Source: Melioribacteraceae bacterium (GTDB lineage: Bacteria > Bacteroidota > Ignavibacteria > Ignavibacteriales > Melioribacteraceae). From it: 64,000 nucleotides of DNA. The DNA is taken from assembly GCA_016927595.1 (NCBI GenBank), contig JAFGMI010000013.1, positions 116,967 through 180,966 on the forward strand. The letters are read 5' to 3'. Numbering within the stretch: the stretch's first letter is position 1; every line of letters begins with the position of its first letter. This document shows, piece after piece, positions 20,501 to 27,487 of the stretch. The notes beneath the pieces were generated by a model. It searched no databases. It worked only from the letters and a program-made list of their open reading frames with translations, and was not told where the DNA came from. A program made the translations under genes and the position numbers.

Positions 20501-20952
20501 CACTTATTGGTGTGTATATAGGCTTAATAGTTTTTGCAATGCCTTTCGGTGTAATAATGACCGGAATCGGTGTCATTAGTCTGGCGGGAGTAGTTGTAAA
20601 CAACAATATTGTTTTAATAGACTATATAAATATTCTGCGAAAACGCGGAAGCAACATCAGAGACGCTGCAATTTCTGCAGGGAAAAGAAGATTCCGCCCG
20701 GTTACTCTTACGGCAATAACAACAATTCTGGGTTTGATTCCTCTCACTTTCGGATTTGGTTTTGATCTCTATACCCTTACTTTTGAAAGCGGGGGAGTAG
20801 ATGCGGATTTCTGGAGATCAATGGGTGTTGCTGTAATTTTCGGACTGATGTTTGGTACAATACTGACGCTGATTATAGTACCAGTAATGTACGCAACATT
20901 AGCTGATTTACCATTTGCCCTTAAAGCAACTTTTTCAAAAACAAAAAAATAG
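17596..20952 (+). CDS. RND-family multidrug efflux inner-membrane pump (AcrB-like)
   Basis: This 1118-residue protein has the RND layout: N-terminal helix, large periplasmic porter/docking loops (about 40-325 and 620-930), and two bundles of membrane helices. The first helix begins AIENRTSVFILI. The proton-relay helix reads LALGMLVDNAIVIVENI, so the first acidic residue of the AcrB Asp-Asp pair is kept while the second is Asn, a variant common in Bacteroidota-type pumps. A segment of extra hydrophobic helices near residues 545-610 makes it longer than AcrB (1049). It uses proton flux to expel compounds; substrates are unknown. It ends the TetR operon. Confidence 0.9.
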   Translation: MKITDVAIENRTSVFILIFIITITGIISYVSLPRESSPDVQIPLVIVSTPYFGVSPEDIESLITQPIEKEINAISEVKEITSSSFEGYSIVRVEFESGYSIDDALQKVRDKVNKAEAELPDDVEKPEIIEINFSEFPILTYNISGDVGLVMLKDIAEDMKDDIENIEGVLDVKISGGLEREVKVDVDIDKLYHYNIRFDDVIDAIRNENKTIPGGLIDVNNSSFLVRVPGEFDKPYIINDLIVKIKDGKPIYMKDVADVQYSFQERNSYARLNRIDCVTVSVSKRLGSNIIDIANEVKQVINDYKNRLPGTIEFSITVDQSQDIKRSVRNLENNIFSGLLLVLLVLFTLLGLRNAFFVAIAIPLSMLISFVILSALNITLNFVVLFSLILALGMLVDNAIVIVENIYKFLEDGNDLLTASKLGAKEVAWPISTSTLTTLMAFGPLLFWPGVVGDFMQYLPITLIVTLSSSLFVALIINPVVASKFMKLESKNNKPKSILGRLFGLFTKFTTYTNDVLLPKTMVVYQKFLENAIGEDRSVDKPISKRTWYGLMVIIIYLMIISILLNTPAVPNEIVLALGLVAGIGILWIFKNPRLKVLTGTVILLVLIINLYNEFDHGVEFFPETDPERVYVNVESPTGTNIEMSNRIAKLIEKKLLPFAEVDVREFVANVGSSNNPFDGGSNSTPNKSTVTVQFVDYNERSESSRITADKIRQAVMNIAGAEIEVQKEMHGPPVGAPISIEIIGDDFSTLGSIAENVRNVIREIDGVVDIKDNYDSGRPEVRVLVDREKAALFAMNTSMIANNIRTAINGFEASKYRINDEEYDITVRLEKGQRESVDVLKNMRINYNNKEGKTKSVPLLSVADVKYDKGPGAIRRKDLKRVVTVTANVDAAFNANDVLSKVINKLTTFDLPPDYRFDYTGQNKEQKKAEEFLGKAFMIAFLGIFLILVVQFNSLSQPVMIMAAVTISLIGVYIGLIVFAMPFGVIMTGIGVISLAGVVVNNNIVLIDYINILRKRGSNIRDAAISAGKRRFRPVTLTAITTILGLIPLTFGFGFDLYTLTFESGGVDADFWRSMGVAVIFGLMFGTILTLIIVPVMYATLADLPFALKATFSKTKK

Positions 20953-20964
20953 TTGAATTAATCG

Positions 20965-20986
20965 GAACCGGGATTCCTCCCGGTTC
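20965..20986 (+). terminator. Hairpin after the RND operon
   Basis: GAACCGGGA (20965-20973) and TCCCGGTTC (20978-20986) form a perfect 9-bp stem with a TTCC loop, 13 bases after the RND pump stop. There is no T-run, so it may be a weak terminator or an mRNA end-stabilising hairpin. Confidence 0.5.
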
Positions 20987-21029
20987 GGTTATCCTGAAAT
21001 TATACCTGGTCGTATTTAATGACAATTGT

Positions 21030-21037
21030 TATCTTTG
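21030..21037 (+). promoter_or_regulatory. Possible -7 box for the ABC ATPase gene
   Basis: TATCTTTG fits the TAnnTTTG consensus and lies 22 bases before the ATG. The -33 region at the expected place (TGGTC) is only a partial match, so this is tentative. Confidence 0.3.
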
Positions 21038-21059
21038 GTAACAGCTAAAATCGATTGAA

Positions 21060-21842
21060 ATGTACAGTCTTAAAAATCTCTTTTTTTCATACTCTCAGAA
21101 TTTACCTGATTCGTTTGCGGTAAAAGAAATATCACTGAAAATTGATCCTGGTGAATTTATAGGTGTTTTCGGTCCTAACGGATCCGGGAAATCGACTTTA
21201 TTGAGACTGCTTTCCGGCAGACTAAAACCGCAGAAGGGATCAGTTGAATTTCTGAATAAAAATATAAACGATTATTCAAAACGAGAACTCGCCAGAAAGA
21301 TTTCTTTCGTTCCTCAATTCAATATTTCTCTTTTTCCGTTCACAGTATATGAAATTGTGGCAATGGGAAGAACTCCGCATGCGGGTATGCTTGCATTTGA
21401 AAGTGAAACGGAACACGAAAAGATATTATCGGTACTGGAATCGCTTGAACTTGATAAACTTGCAAACAAAGGGATATATGAATTATCGGGTGGCGAAGTT
21501 CAACGCTCTTTCATTGCCAGAGCATTAGTACAGGAACCAATGGTTTTACTTCTCGATGAACCCAACTCGCATCTGGATATAAAGCACCAGATAGATATTT
21601 ACAGAATTTTAAAAAACCTGAATTTACGGGATAATCTCACTATTATTGCAGTCTCACACGATCTGAATTTATCGGCAAATTTCTGCGCGGACGGAATTCT
21701 TTTAAGTGACGGCAAAGTTTTTTCGAAAGATGACGTTAAAAATGTCCTGACATCCGAAAATATAGAAAGTGTTTTTGGTGTTAAAAGCGAAACAAACCTG
21801 ACGGGAAATAATAAAAGTATAAACTTCGTATTCAATAATTAG
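21060..21842 (+). CDS. ABC transporter ATP-binding protein (FecE/BtuD-type, orphan)
   Basis: This 260-residue ATPase has a Walker A (GPNGSGKSTLLRLL, about residues 39-52), a Q-loop, the signature LSGGEVQRSFIARALVQEP, Walker B VLLLDEPNSHLD and the switch histidine in AVSHDLNLSA. The signature wording and the FTVYEIVAMGRTPH segment are typical of the iron-siderophore/cobalamin/haem importer branch. No permease or binding protein gene is adjacent, so its partner must be elsewhere or it acts alone. It ends one base before the next gene, indicating co-transcription. Confidence 0.85.
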   Translation: MYSLKNLFFSYSQNLPDSFAVKEISLKIDPGEFIGVFGPNGSGKSTLLRLLSGRLKPQKGSVEFLNKNINDYSKRELARKISFVPQFNISLFPFTVYEIVAMGRTPHAGMLAFESETEHEKILSVLESLELDKLANKGIYELSGGEVQRSFIARALVQEPMVLLLDEPNSHLDIKHQIDIYRILKNLNLRDNLTIIAVSHDLNLSANFCADGILLSDGKVFSKDDVKNVLTSENIESVFGVKSETNLTGNNKSINFVFNN

Positions 21843-21843
21843 T

Positions 21844-22857
21844 ATGAAGAAAAAAGAAAAATACTGGATACTAATATTTATTACTGCAGGATTAGCTGAT
21901 CTTCTGATGTGCATTCTTTTAAAATATAATCTGAATAATGTGAAGTTATCTGAATTTGATCCCTTAAATGCCGGTAATTTATTGCTTCTTACTATTACAA
22001 TTCTTTTTGTCTCGGGTATAATTGTAAGTACTTTCCTCCGGGATAAAAATATTTTTGAACTAAAGTATACCATATTAACCTTCTGCATTGTTGCCGTGTT
22101 ATCCTGCCCGGTTGCGTATGTAATTGAGAACACAGCTTATTTCCCGTTCGACGGTTACCTTTTAGGATATCCGTTTAAAAAATTACTGCTCGGCGTTATA
22201 CTTATCACTGGAAAGTTTTCAATCATATATTTAGTCGGATTATTGTGGAACTCGATATTTAACGATTTGAAATTAATCAGATTGCGAAGTTCACTTTATG
22301 CGGTTATAATCCTGATGGCAATGATGGTTTTTTCATTCCTGAGAACACTTAATAATGATGTCAGCGCGGAGATAAAATCTGACAATAATTTGGGAATAGT
22401 CTTTGGGGCTGCTGTGTGGAGTAATAATAAACCGAGTCCCCTTTTTCAGGCGCGCATCTTAAAATCGTATGAACTTTACAGAGATAGTCTGATCTCCGAT
22501 ATACAATTAACAGGTGCGAATGCTCCGGGTGAACTTTCCGAGGCTGAAGCTGCATTTTCCGAACTGGTTAATATGGGTGTTGATCGTAATCATTTGAAGA
22601 TTGAAAAAGAAACATCAAACACTTCGGAGCAGATGCGTTTTATCTTTAATAATAAGAACGGCTACCTGAACGATTACAAGAATATTATATTAATATCCGA
22701 TGCATTTCACTTACCCAGAATTGTTGAAATATGCAGATTTTTCAAAATAAATGCTGTTACAACAGCATCGGATTATAATTTAAGTTGGGAAAAGTTGTTA
22801 TATTACCAAGTCAGAGAAAGCATAGCTTTGTTATTGTTTTGGTTGTTCGGAATTTAA
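21844..22857 (+). CDS. Membrane protein with SanA/YdcF-like DUF218 domain
   Basis: This 337-residue protein has about four N-terminal membrane helices (residues 8-165). A periplasmic DUF218/SanA-like domain (about 175-337) follows: GIVFGAAVWSNNKPSPLFQARI, a TGAN turn, EAAFSELVNMGVDRNHLKIEKETSNT and ILISDAFHLPRIVEICRF. SanA of E. coli affects envelope permeability to vancomycin, but the biochemical role of the family is unclear. The start follows the ABC ATPase stop by one base. The four-helix domain fused before DUF218 is less common than a single anchor. Confidence 0.75.
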   Translation: MKKKEKYWILIFITAGLADLLMCILLKYNLNNVKLSEFDPLNAGNLLLLTITILFVSGIIVSTFLRDKNIFELKYTILTFCIVAVLSCPVAYVIENTAYFPFDGYLLGYPFKKLLLGVILITGKFSIIYLVGLLWNSIFNDLKLIRLRSSLYAVIILMAMMVFSFLRTLNNDVSAEIKSDNNLGIVFGAAVWSNNKPSPLFQARILKSYELYRDSLISDIQLTGANAPGELSEAEAAFSELVNMGVDRNHLKIEKETSNTSEQMRFIFNNKNGYLNDYKNIILISDAFHLPRIVEICRFFKINAVTTASDYNLSWEKLLYYQVRESIALLLFWLFGI

Positions 22858-22885
22858 CTAAGTAGTTTATAATTGGAGTACTCTT

Positions 22886-23998
22886 ATGGATATATTTGGA
22901 ATGATGGAAAATTCATCTCATGAACAGGTAATTTTTTGCAGCAACAAGGAAGCTAATCTGAAATGTATTATTGCAGTTCACGATACGACTCTTGGTCCGG
23001 CTCTGGGCGGAACACGGATGTTCAATTATAAAAATGTTGATGAAGCCCTTGAAGACTCGCTCAGATTATCGAGAGCCATGACATATAAATCTGCGATTGC
23101 CGGTTTGAATTTCGGTGGAGGCAAAGCGGTAATAATAGGGGACTCTGCTACGCAAAAAACGGAGATGTTATTCAGAACTTTCGGGAAATTTGTAGACGGT
23201 CTGGGCGGCAGGTATATTGCTGCAGAGGATGTTGGAACAGATGTGAGGGATATGGAATATGTTAGAATGGAAACAAAGTATGTTACCGGTATCTCCAAAG
23301 CTATAGGCGGATCGGGCGATCCGACGCCAGTTACAGCCTACGGTGTTTATGTAGGAATGAAAGCCTGCGCTCACGAAAAATGGGGCAGCGATTCGCTTAA
23401 AGGAAGGAAAATTGCTGTACAGGGTGCCGGACAGGTCGCCAGACATCTATGCGAATATCTCTATAATGAAGGTGCTGATATTTATATAACCGATGTCGAA
23501 GAAGACAAAGTAAAATATATACTGGATATTGTTAAAGCAGAATCCGTTAAACCCGAAGAGATTTATGAGATTGATGCCGCAATATTTTCCCCCTGTGCGC
23601 TGGGATCGGTCATCAACGATAAAACAATTCCTAGATTTAAATTTGAAATTATTGCCGGCGGCGCAAACAATCAGCTGGAGAATGAAATGAAACACGGTAG
23701 AATATTGATGGAGAAAGACATTCTGTATGCACCCGATTATGTGGTAAACTCCGGCGGGTTAATTAATGTTGCCAATGAACTGGAAGGTTACAGACAGGAT
23801 CGTGCAATGAAGCAGGCTGAAGGTATTTATAATATTGTCAAACAAGTATTGAAGAAGTCCAAACAAGAGAACATTCCAACTAATGTTGCCTCTGATAAAA
23901 TTGCCGAAGAAAGACTGGAAAATATAAGTAGTATAAGAAATATATATTCTGGGGCTTCCAGCTTCAGCGGCAGACTGGGTGAACTGACTCATAGATAA
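22886..23998 (+). CDS. Leucine dehydrogenase (Glu/Leu/Phe/Val dehydrogenase family)
   Basis: This 370-residue NAD-dependent amino-acid dehydrogenase reversibly deaminates branched-chain amino acids. It carries GPALGGTRMFNYKN with the substrate-binding glycines, the catalytic lysine motif LNFGGGKAVI, the AAEDVGTDVRDM segment and the Rossmann loop VQGAGQVARHL. Its length and the short N-terminal domain match leucine/valine dehydrogenases, not the longer glutamate dehydrogenases. ATG at 22886 follows a GGAG site. It links branched-chain amino acid breakdown to ammonium and 2-oxo acids. Confidence 0.87.
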   Translation: MDIFGMMENSSHEQVIFCSNKEANLKCIIAVHDTTLGPALGGTRMFNYKNVDEALEDSLRLSRAMTYKSAIAGLNFGGGKAVIIGDSATQKTEMLFRTFGKFVDGLGGRYIAAEDVGTDVRDMEYVRMETKYVTGISKAIGGSGDPTPVTAYGVYVGMKACAHEKWGSDSLKGRKIAVQGAGQVARHLCEYLYNEGADIYITDVEEDKVKYILDIVKAESVKPEEIYEIDAAIFSPCALGSVINDKTIPRFKFEIIAGGANNQLENEMKHGRILMEKDILYAPDYVVNSGGLINVANELEGYRQDRAMKQAEGIYNIVKQVLKKSKQENIPTNVASDKIAEERLENISSIRNIYSGASSFSGRLGELTHR

Positions 23999-24031
23999 TT
24001 AAATGTGTTCTAATATTTATTGTTATTTTAA

Positions 24032-24514
24032 ATGTTTTCAGCAAAAAAATCTAAAAGAAGAATCGCACGCGAACTTGTTCTAAAAGTTCTCTATGCCTAT
24101 AAAATGAACGGCGATGGTATCGAGATTCTTATGAATGCCATTCTTGCAGATCTTGAGAATGGAAACGATAAAGATTTCGCAAGAGAACTTATTTATAAAA
24201 TACTTGCCAACACCGACCTGCTTGAAGAGAAAATTACCGAAAGAGTTACTAATTGGGAAATGGATCGTATTGCCGTGATCGACAGGCTGCTGCTGCAGAT
24301 GGGAATATGTGAAATACTGTATTTCAATGATATACCGCCGAAAGTATCGATTAATGAAGCCATTGAGATTGCAAAAGAATACAGCACTTCGAACAGCGGT
24401 AAATTTATTAACGGTATACTGGATGCGGTTCTTTCTGATTTAAGAAAGAGCGGTTCTTTAAAGAAATCGGGAAGAGGTCTGATTGACGAAAGTTTTACAA
24501 AACAAAACCAGTGA
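24032..24514 (+). CDS. nusB: Transcription antitermination factor NusB
   Basis: This 160-residue all-helical protein shows the NusB pattern: SRRIAREL-like N-terminus (KRRIARELVLKVLYAY), the central WEMDRIAVIDRLLLQMGICEILYF helix and the PPKVSINEAIEIAKEYSTSNSGKFINGILDAV C-terminal signature. NusB binds rRNA boxA with NusE and supports rRNA antitermination. Its final 32 bases overlap the next gene in another frame. Confidence 0.93.
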   Translation: MFSAKKSKRRIARELVLKVLYAYKMNGDGIEILMNAILADLENGNDKDFARELIYKILANTDLLEEKITERVTNWEMDRIAVIDRLLLQMGICEILYFNDIPPKVSINEAIEIAKEYSTSNSGKFINGILDAVLSDLRKSGSLKKSGRGLIDESFTKQNQ

Positions 24515-25793
24515 AAATAAATTCAAAATATTTGTCTGGACGCTGTTCGATTTTGCCAATACCTCCTATTCAATTGTAATTGTTACATTTTTATTCGCAG
24601 TTTACTTTAAAGATACTATCAGTAAAGGGGAAGCAATTGGTGATCTTTACTGGAGTATCGGCGTAAGTCTTTCCATGATAATTACTGCCTTAATATCTCC
24701 GGTACTCGGTGCGATTGCAGATCATTCGGCAGGTAAGAAAAGATTTTTATTATTCTTTACAATTCTTTGTATTGTAAGCTGTGCCGCGCTCTATTTTACA
24801 GGAGAAGGGACAGTACTACTGGCAATTATTCTATTTACTCTTGCTAATATAGGCTTCGAAGCCGGGCTTGTTTTTTACGATGCATACCTGCCCGAGATTA
24901 CCGGGGTTAAAAACTACGGCAGAGTAAGCGGTTATGGCTATGCGATGGGCTATCTCGGCGCATTAATAACTCTTGCGATAGTTTTCCCGTTCATTCAACG
25001 CGGAATGATTAAAGAGACATTTCCGGTATCGGCATTGTTTTTTTTCGTGTTTTCAATACCGATTTTTCTTGTACTTAAGGACACCCGCAAACCGGTTAAT
25101 AAAAATGTACCATTCATGAAAATTGGTTTTCAAAGAGTGTATTACACGCTTACCCACTTGAAAAATTATAAAAACCTGAGTTACTTTTTAATAGCATTCT
25201 TTTTCTACATAGAAGGTGTAAATACAGTAATATTTTTTTCAGGTAATTACGCTAAGACTACTCTCGGTTTTACGTTTGAGGAGCTGGCGATTTTTTTTGT
25301 TATAGTTCAGACAACTGCAATTTTGGGTGCATCGGGATTCGGGATAATTTCCGATTCACTGGGACAGAAAAAAACTTTGGTTATCACATTACTGATATGG
25401 ATCGGAACAATAATGCTTGCCTACGCCACAAGCGGCAGAGAGTTCTTTATTATTGAATATTTTTCCGGATTATCCGGCAGGGAGAGTATTGAGATTCAGA
25501 GATACAGTTTTTATCTGGTGGGTCTGTTAGCAGGAAGCGTAATGGGGGCAACTCAATCAACCAGCAGAAGCCTTATGTCTAAATTGACTCCGGACGAAAA
25601 GAAGACTGAATTTTTCGGTTTTTATTCGTTTTTCGGGAAAAGCTCTGCGATTTTAGGACCGCTTGTATTTGGCTATGTTAGTTATATTACTAATAGTCAG
25701 CCCGCAGCTGTTATTTCAATTAGTGTTTTCTTTATTATGGGCTTAATTATACTCTCCAAGGTAAAAGACCCAAAAGTTTACACAACTACTTAA
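24483..25793 (+). CDS. MFS transporter, UMF1/Atg22-like family
   Basis: This 436-residue protein has about 12 membrane helices. The opening WTLFDFANTSYSIVIVTFLFAVYF is characteristic of the UMF1 (Atg22-like) branch of the major facilitator superfamily, as is the loop APIADHSAG-like segment (LGAIADHSAGKKRFL). The related yeast protein exports amino acids from the vacuole; bacterial substrates are unknown. The TTG start lies inside nusB. The 3' end overlaps the convergent protease gene by 8 bases. Confidence 0.83.
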   Translation: MTKVLQNKTSENKFKIFVWTLFDFANTSYSIVIVTFLFAVYFKDTISKGEAIGDLYWSIGVSLSMIITALISPVLGAIADHSAGKKRFLLFFTILCIVSCAALYFTGEGTVLLAIILFTLANIGFEAGLVFYDAYLPEITGVKNYGRVSGYGYAMGYLGALITLAIVFPFIQRGMIKETFPVSALFFFVFSIPIFLVLKDTRKPVNKNVPFMKIGFQRVYYTLTHLKNYKNLSYFLIAFFFYIEGVNTVIFFSGNYAKTTLGFTFEELAIFFVIVQTTAILGASGFGIISDSLGQKKTLVITLLIWIGTIMLAYATSGREFFIIEYFSGLSGRESIEIQRYSFYLVGLLAGSVMGATQSTSRSLMSKLTPDEKKTEFFGFYSFFGKSSAILGPLVFGYVSYITNSQPAAVISISVFFIMGLIILSKVKDPKVYTTT

Positions 25794-26475
25794 TTTTGCC
25801 AAATCCTTTTGTGAAGCTAAACCTTAATAAAAAGTATATTACTGCTAAAGTGATAATCATCCAGAGAGATCCCCAGAGCCATAAGGAAGTACCTGTCATG
25901 TTTGCAAGCACAAAAGCATCTGAAGGGATCAAATCATTAGTGAATATATCTTCTTTAATATCGATTACCACGTATATTAAACTTACAGTTCCTAGTATTT
26001 TTAATATATAGGAATTTACATCTGGTTTAAAATAGCGTGGTGATAAAAATAATATTACAGTATACAGAATTGAAAGCGCGACACCCAAACCTCCATAAAG
26101 GAAGTTTGCACTAAAAACAAGCAGTAATGCGCTCAGGATAGTGCACGACCACAGTGCAAATTTCCTTTTATATCCGGAAACGAATAATATGCTGCCGAAA
26201 AACAGACTCCCGGTATATCCTGAAAATGCAATCACAAATGCGTTACCGCCATCAGTAATGCATTCCCCGCCAAGATATTCGTTTATCTGAATTGCCTGTA
26301 TATGCCCGCCCGTAATTACTGCAGCAATTCCATGCGAGATTTCGTGCATTAGAACGACGAATAATTTTATAGGGTAAACCAAAGGTGTGTCCCAGAGTAT
26401 AATGGCAGCAATACCAATAATCGCAATTATGCCAAGTTCGAGATACTGTTTCTGTTTTTTGCTCAGTTTATTCAT
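25786..26475 (-). CDS. M50B-like intramembrane metalloprotease family protein
   Basis: This 229-residue membrane protein has about six helices and an HEISH zinc motif (His44-Glu45...His48) directly after a hydrophobic segment, followed by GIAAVITGG, as in the 'peptidase M50B-like' family. The second-half zinc ligand typical of M50 (NxxPxxxLDG) was not found, so proteolytic activity is uncertain. It is the only credible minus-strand gene in the window. Its ATG is at 26473-26475 and its tail overlaps the end of the MFS gene. Confidence 0.75.
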   Translation of the reverse strand: MNKLSKKQKQYLELGIIAIIGIAAIILWDTPLVYPIKLFVVLMHEISHGIAAVITGGHIQAIQINEYLGGECITDGGNAFVIAFSGYTGSLFFGSILFVSGYKRKFALWSCTILSALLLVFSANFLYGGLGVALSILYTVILFLSPRYFKPDVNSYILKILGTVSLIYVVIDIKEDIFTNDLIPSDAFVLANMTGTSLWLWGSLWMIITLAVIYFLLRFSFTKGFGKIK

Positions 26476-26538
26476 CAGGACAAATAAAATACTTTCAATT
26501 TATTATTCCAAAATATTATTTTACGCATATATTTTTAT

Positions 26539-26611
26539 GCGGGTGTAACTCAGTTGGTAGAGTGTTAGCTTCCCAAGCTGAAAGTCGCGGGTTCGAGTCC
26601 CGTCACCCGCT
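26539..26611 (+). tRNA. tRNA-Gly (anticodon CCC)
   Basis: A full cloverleaf can be drawn by hand. The acceptor is GCGGGTG/CACCCGC, the D arm ACTC/GAGT, and the anticodon stem TTAGC/GCTGA has loop TTCCCAA (CCC, reading GGG). The variable loop is 5 bases and the T arm is GCGGG-TTCGAGT-CCCGT. CCA is not encoded. Confidence 0.93.
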
Positions 26612-26616
26612 CTTCA

Positions 26617-26649
26617 GGCTTCGTTTTGAGCGATTTTAAAAACGAAGCC
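26617..26649 (+). repeat. 11-bp inverted repeat (hairpin) after tRNA-Gly
   Basis: GGCTTCGTTTT (26617-26627) and AAAACGAAGCC (26639-26649) are perfect complements with an 11-base loop, six bases after the tRNA. No T-run follows. It may end or protect the tRNA precursor. Confidence 0.6.
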
Positions 26650-26760
26650 GATTTACATTTGATATCTGATTTCAGTTAAATTTTCCTTTTAAAACTCTTG
26701 CAAGAATCCAATAAAAGCTATAGATTTTCATTCTTGATTTTTGAAAGTATGAACAGATAT

Positions 26761-26797
26761 AAAGTGCATTCTTTTTACCTTTAGCACTGCACTTTTT
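26761..26797 (+). terminator. Possible terminator between the two tRNA genes
   Basis: AAAGTGCA (26761-26768) and TGCACTTT (26788-26795) are perfect complements separated by 19 bases. The second arm runs into a total of five Ts. It lies just before tRNA-Val. Confidence 0.4.
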
Positions 26798-26805
26798 AAT
26801 TATTA

Positions 26806-26880
26806 GGGAGCATAGCTCAGCTGGTTCAGAGCGTCTGCCTTACAAGCAGAAGGTCCTTGGTTCGAATCCATGTGCTCCCA
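26806..26880 (+). tRNA. tRNA-Val (anticodon TAC)
   Basis: Cloverleaf: acceptor GGGAGCA/TGCTCCC, D arm GCTC/GAGC, anticodon stem TCTGC/GCAGA with loop CTTACAA (TAC), and T arm CTTGG-TTCGAAT-CCATG. CCA is not encoded in the genome. Confidence 0.95.
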
Positions 26881-26897
26881 CAAAAGTAAGAGCATAG

Positions 26898-26921
26898 TCC
26901 CGATTACAATCGGGATTTTTT
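26898..26921 (+). terminator. Rho-independent terminator of tRNA-Val
   Basis: TCCCGAT (26898-26904) and ATCGGGA (26909-26915) with a TACA loop are followed by six Ts, 18 bases after the tRNA. Confidence 0.88.
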
Positions 26922-27206
26922 GTTTTAAACGCATTTGAATTTGACCGGCAACTTAGATTAACTCCTGATTAAAATTCAGTGGGTTTTAAGAGTCACTAAG
27001 CAGCCTTGGAGGCTCGAAATTCCCTCTTATAACTGAAATCGGTTACTGTCCCTAAATCCATTCAATTAGTACAGATAAATCAATTCTTTATGTTAACTTG
27101 TTACCATACAATGCTTTGTATCGAATCAAACAAGCTTTAATGAGCCCACACAGCACCATTTTTTTATTCCAATTTCTGAAAATTTTCTGGCATTAAAATT
27201 ATTTTA
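26922..27206. other. Intergenic stretch upstream of the glucan locus
   Basis: No gene is evident here. It contains a short AGCCT-TGG-AGGCT hairpin near 27001-27014 and a TACAA-N4-TTGTA inverted repeat at 27107-27120. Nothing else was recognised. It separates the tRNA pair from the main promoter of the beta-glucan cluster. Confidence 0.4.
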
Positions 27207-27255
27207 TTGACAAAAGAGAATTAAAGTCATAACTTTGTTCGGAAATCGAACAAAG
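27207..27255 (+). promoter_or_regulatory. Main promoter and overlapping inverted-repeat operator of the beta-glucan locus
   Basis: TTGAC (27207-27211) and TAACTTTG (27230-27237), 18 bases apart, match the Bacteroidota -33/-7 promoter pattern well. A perfect inverted repeat with 9-bp arms, CTTTGTTCG (27233-27241) and CGAACAAAG (27247-27255) around a 5-base centre, overlaps the -7 box and the expected transcription start. TTCG...CGAA cores are typical of ROK-family sugar repressors, and a ROK regulator is encoded at 34081, so this is its likely operator. That link is inferred. Confidence 0.6.
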
Positions 27256-27306
27256 ATGATATTACCACAACATTCTCAATTTGTTTTAACAACGAAAGGG
27301 GTTTGA

Positions 27307-27477
27307 GTGTTGGCGAAAAAATTCTATTCTGATTTAAGATTATTTACAACCTACGACTACTCCGGCTTTACATTTCGGACTTTTCAAGAAAAAAACTCTA
27401 TCCAATTTTATGTAATTCAGTCTTTAAAACAATTAATAAGATCTGATCATATAAAAGATCTAAAAAAACAGCATTAA
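27307..27477 (+). CDS. Possible 56-residue leader ORF
   Basis: A GTG-initiated ORF of 56 codons lies between the promoter and the first glycosidase gene. It has an AAAGGGG ribosome site five bases upstream, and its TAA stop is embedded in the TAAGGAGG ribosome site of the following gene. The peptide is basic and aromatic-rich (FTTYDYSGFTFRTFQ) and matches no family I know. The stop/ribosome-site overlap would allow translational coupling. It may be a chance ORF; no homologue is claimed. Confidence 0.35.
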   Translation: MLAKKFYSDLRLFTTYDYSGFTFRTFQEKNSIQFYVIQSLKQLIRSDHIKDLKKQH

Positions 27478-27487
27478 GGAGGCTTTA

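Noticed and set aside
26922..27206. Small RNA or riboswitch upstream of the glucan locus
   Set aside because: Only short hairpins were seen and no known riboswitch pattern. The main promoter lies downstream of this stretch, so it would not be part of that leader.
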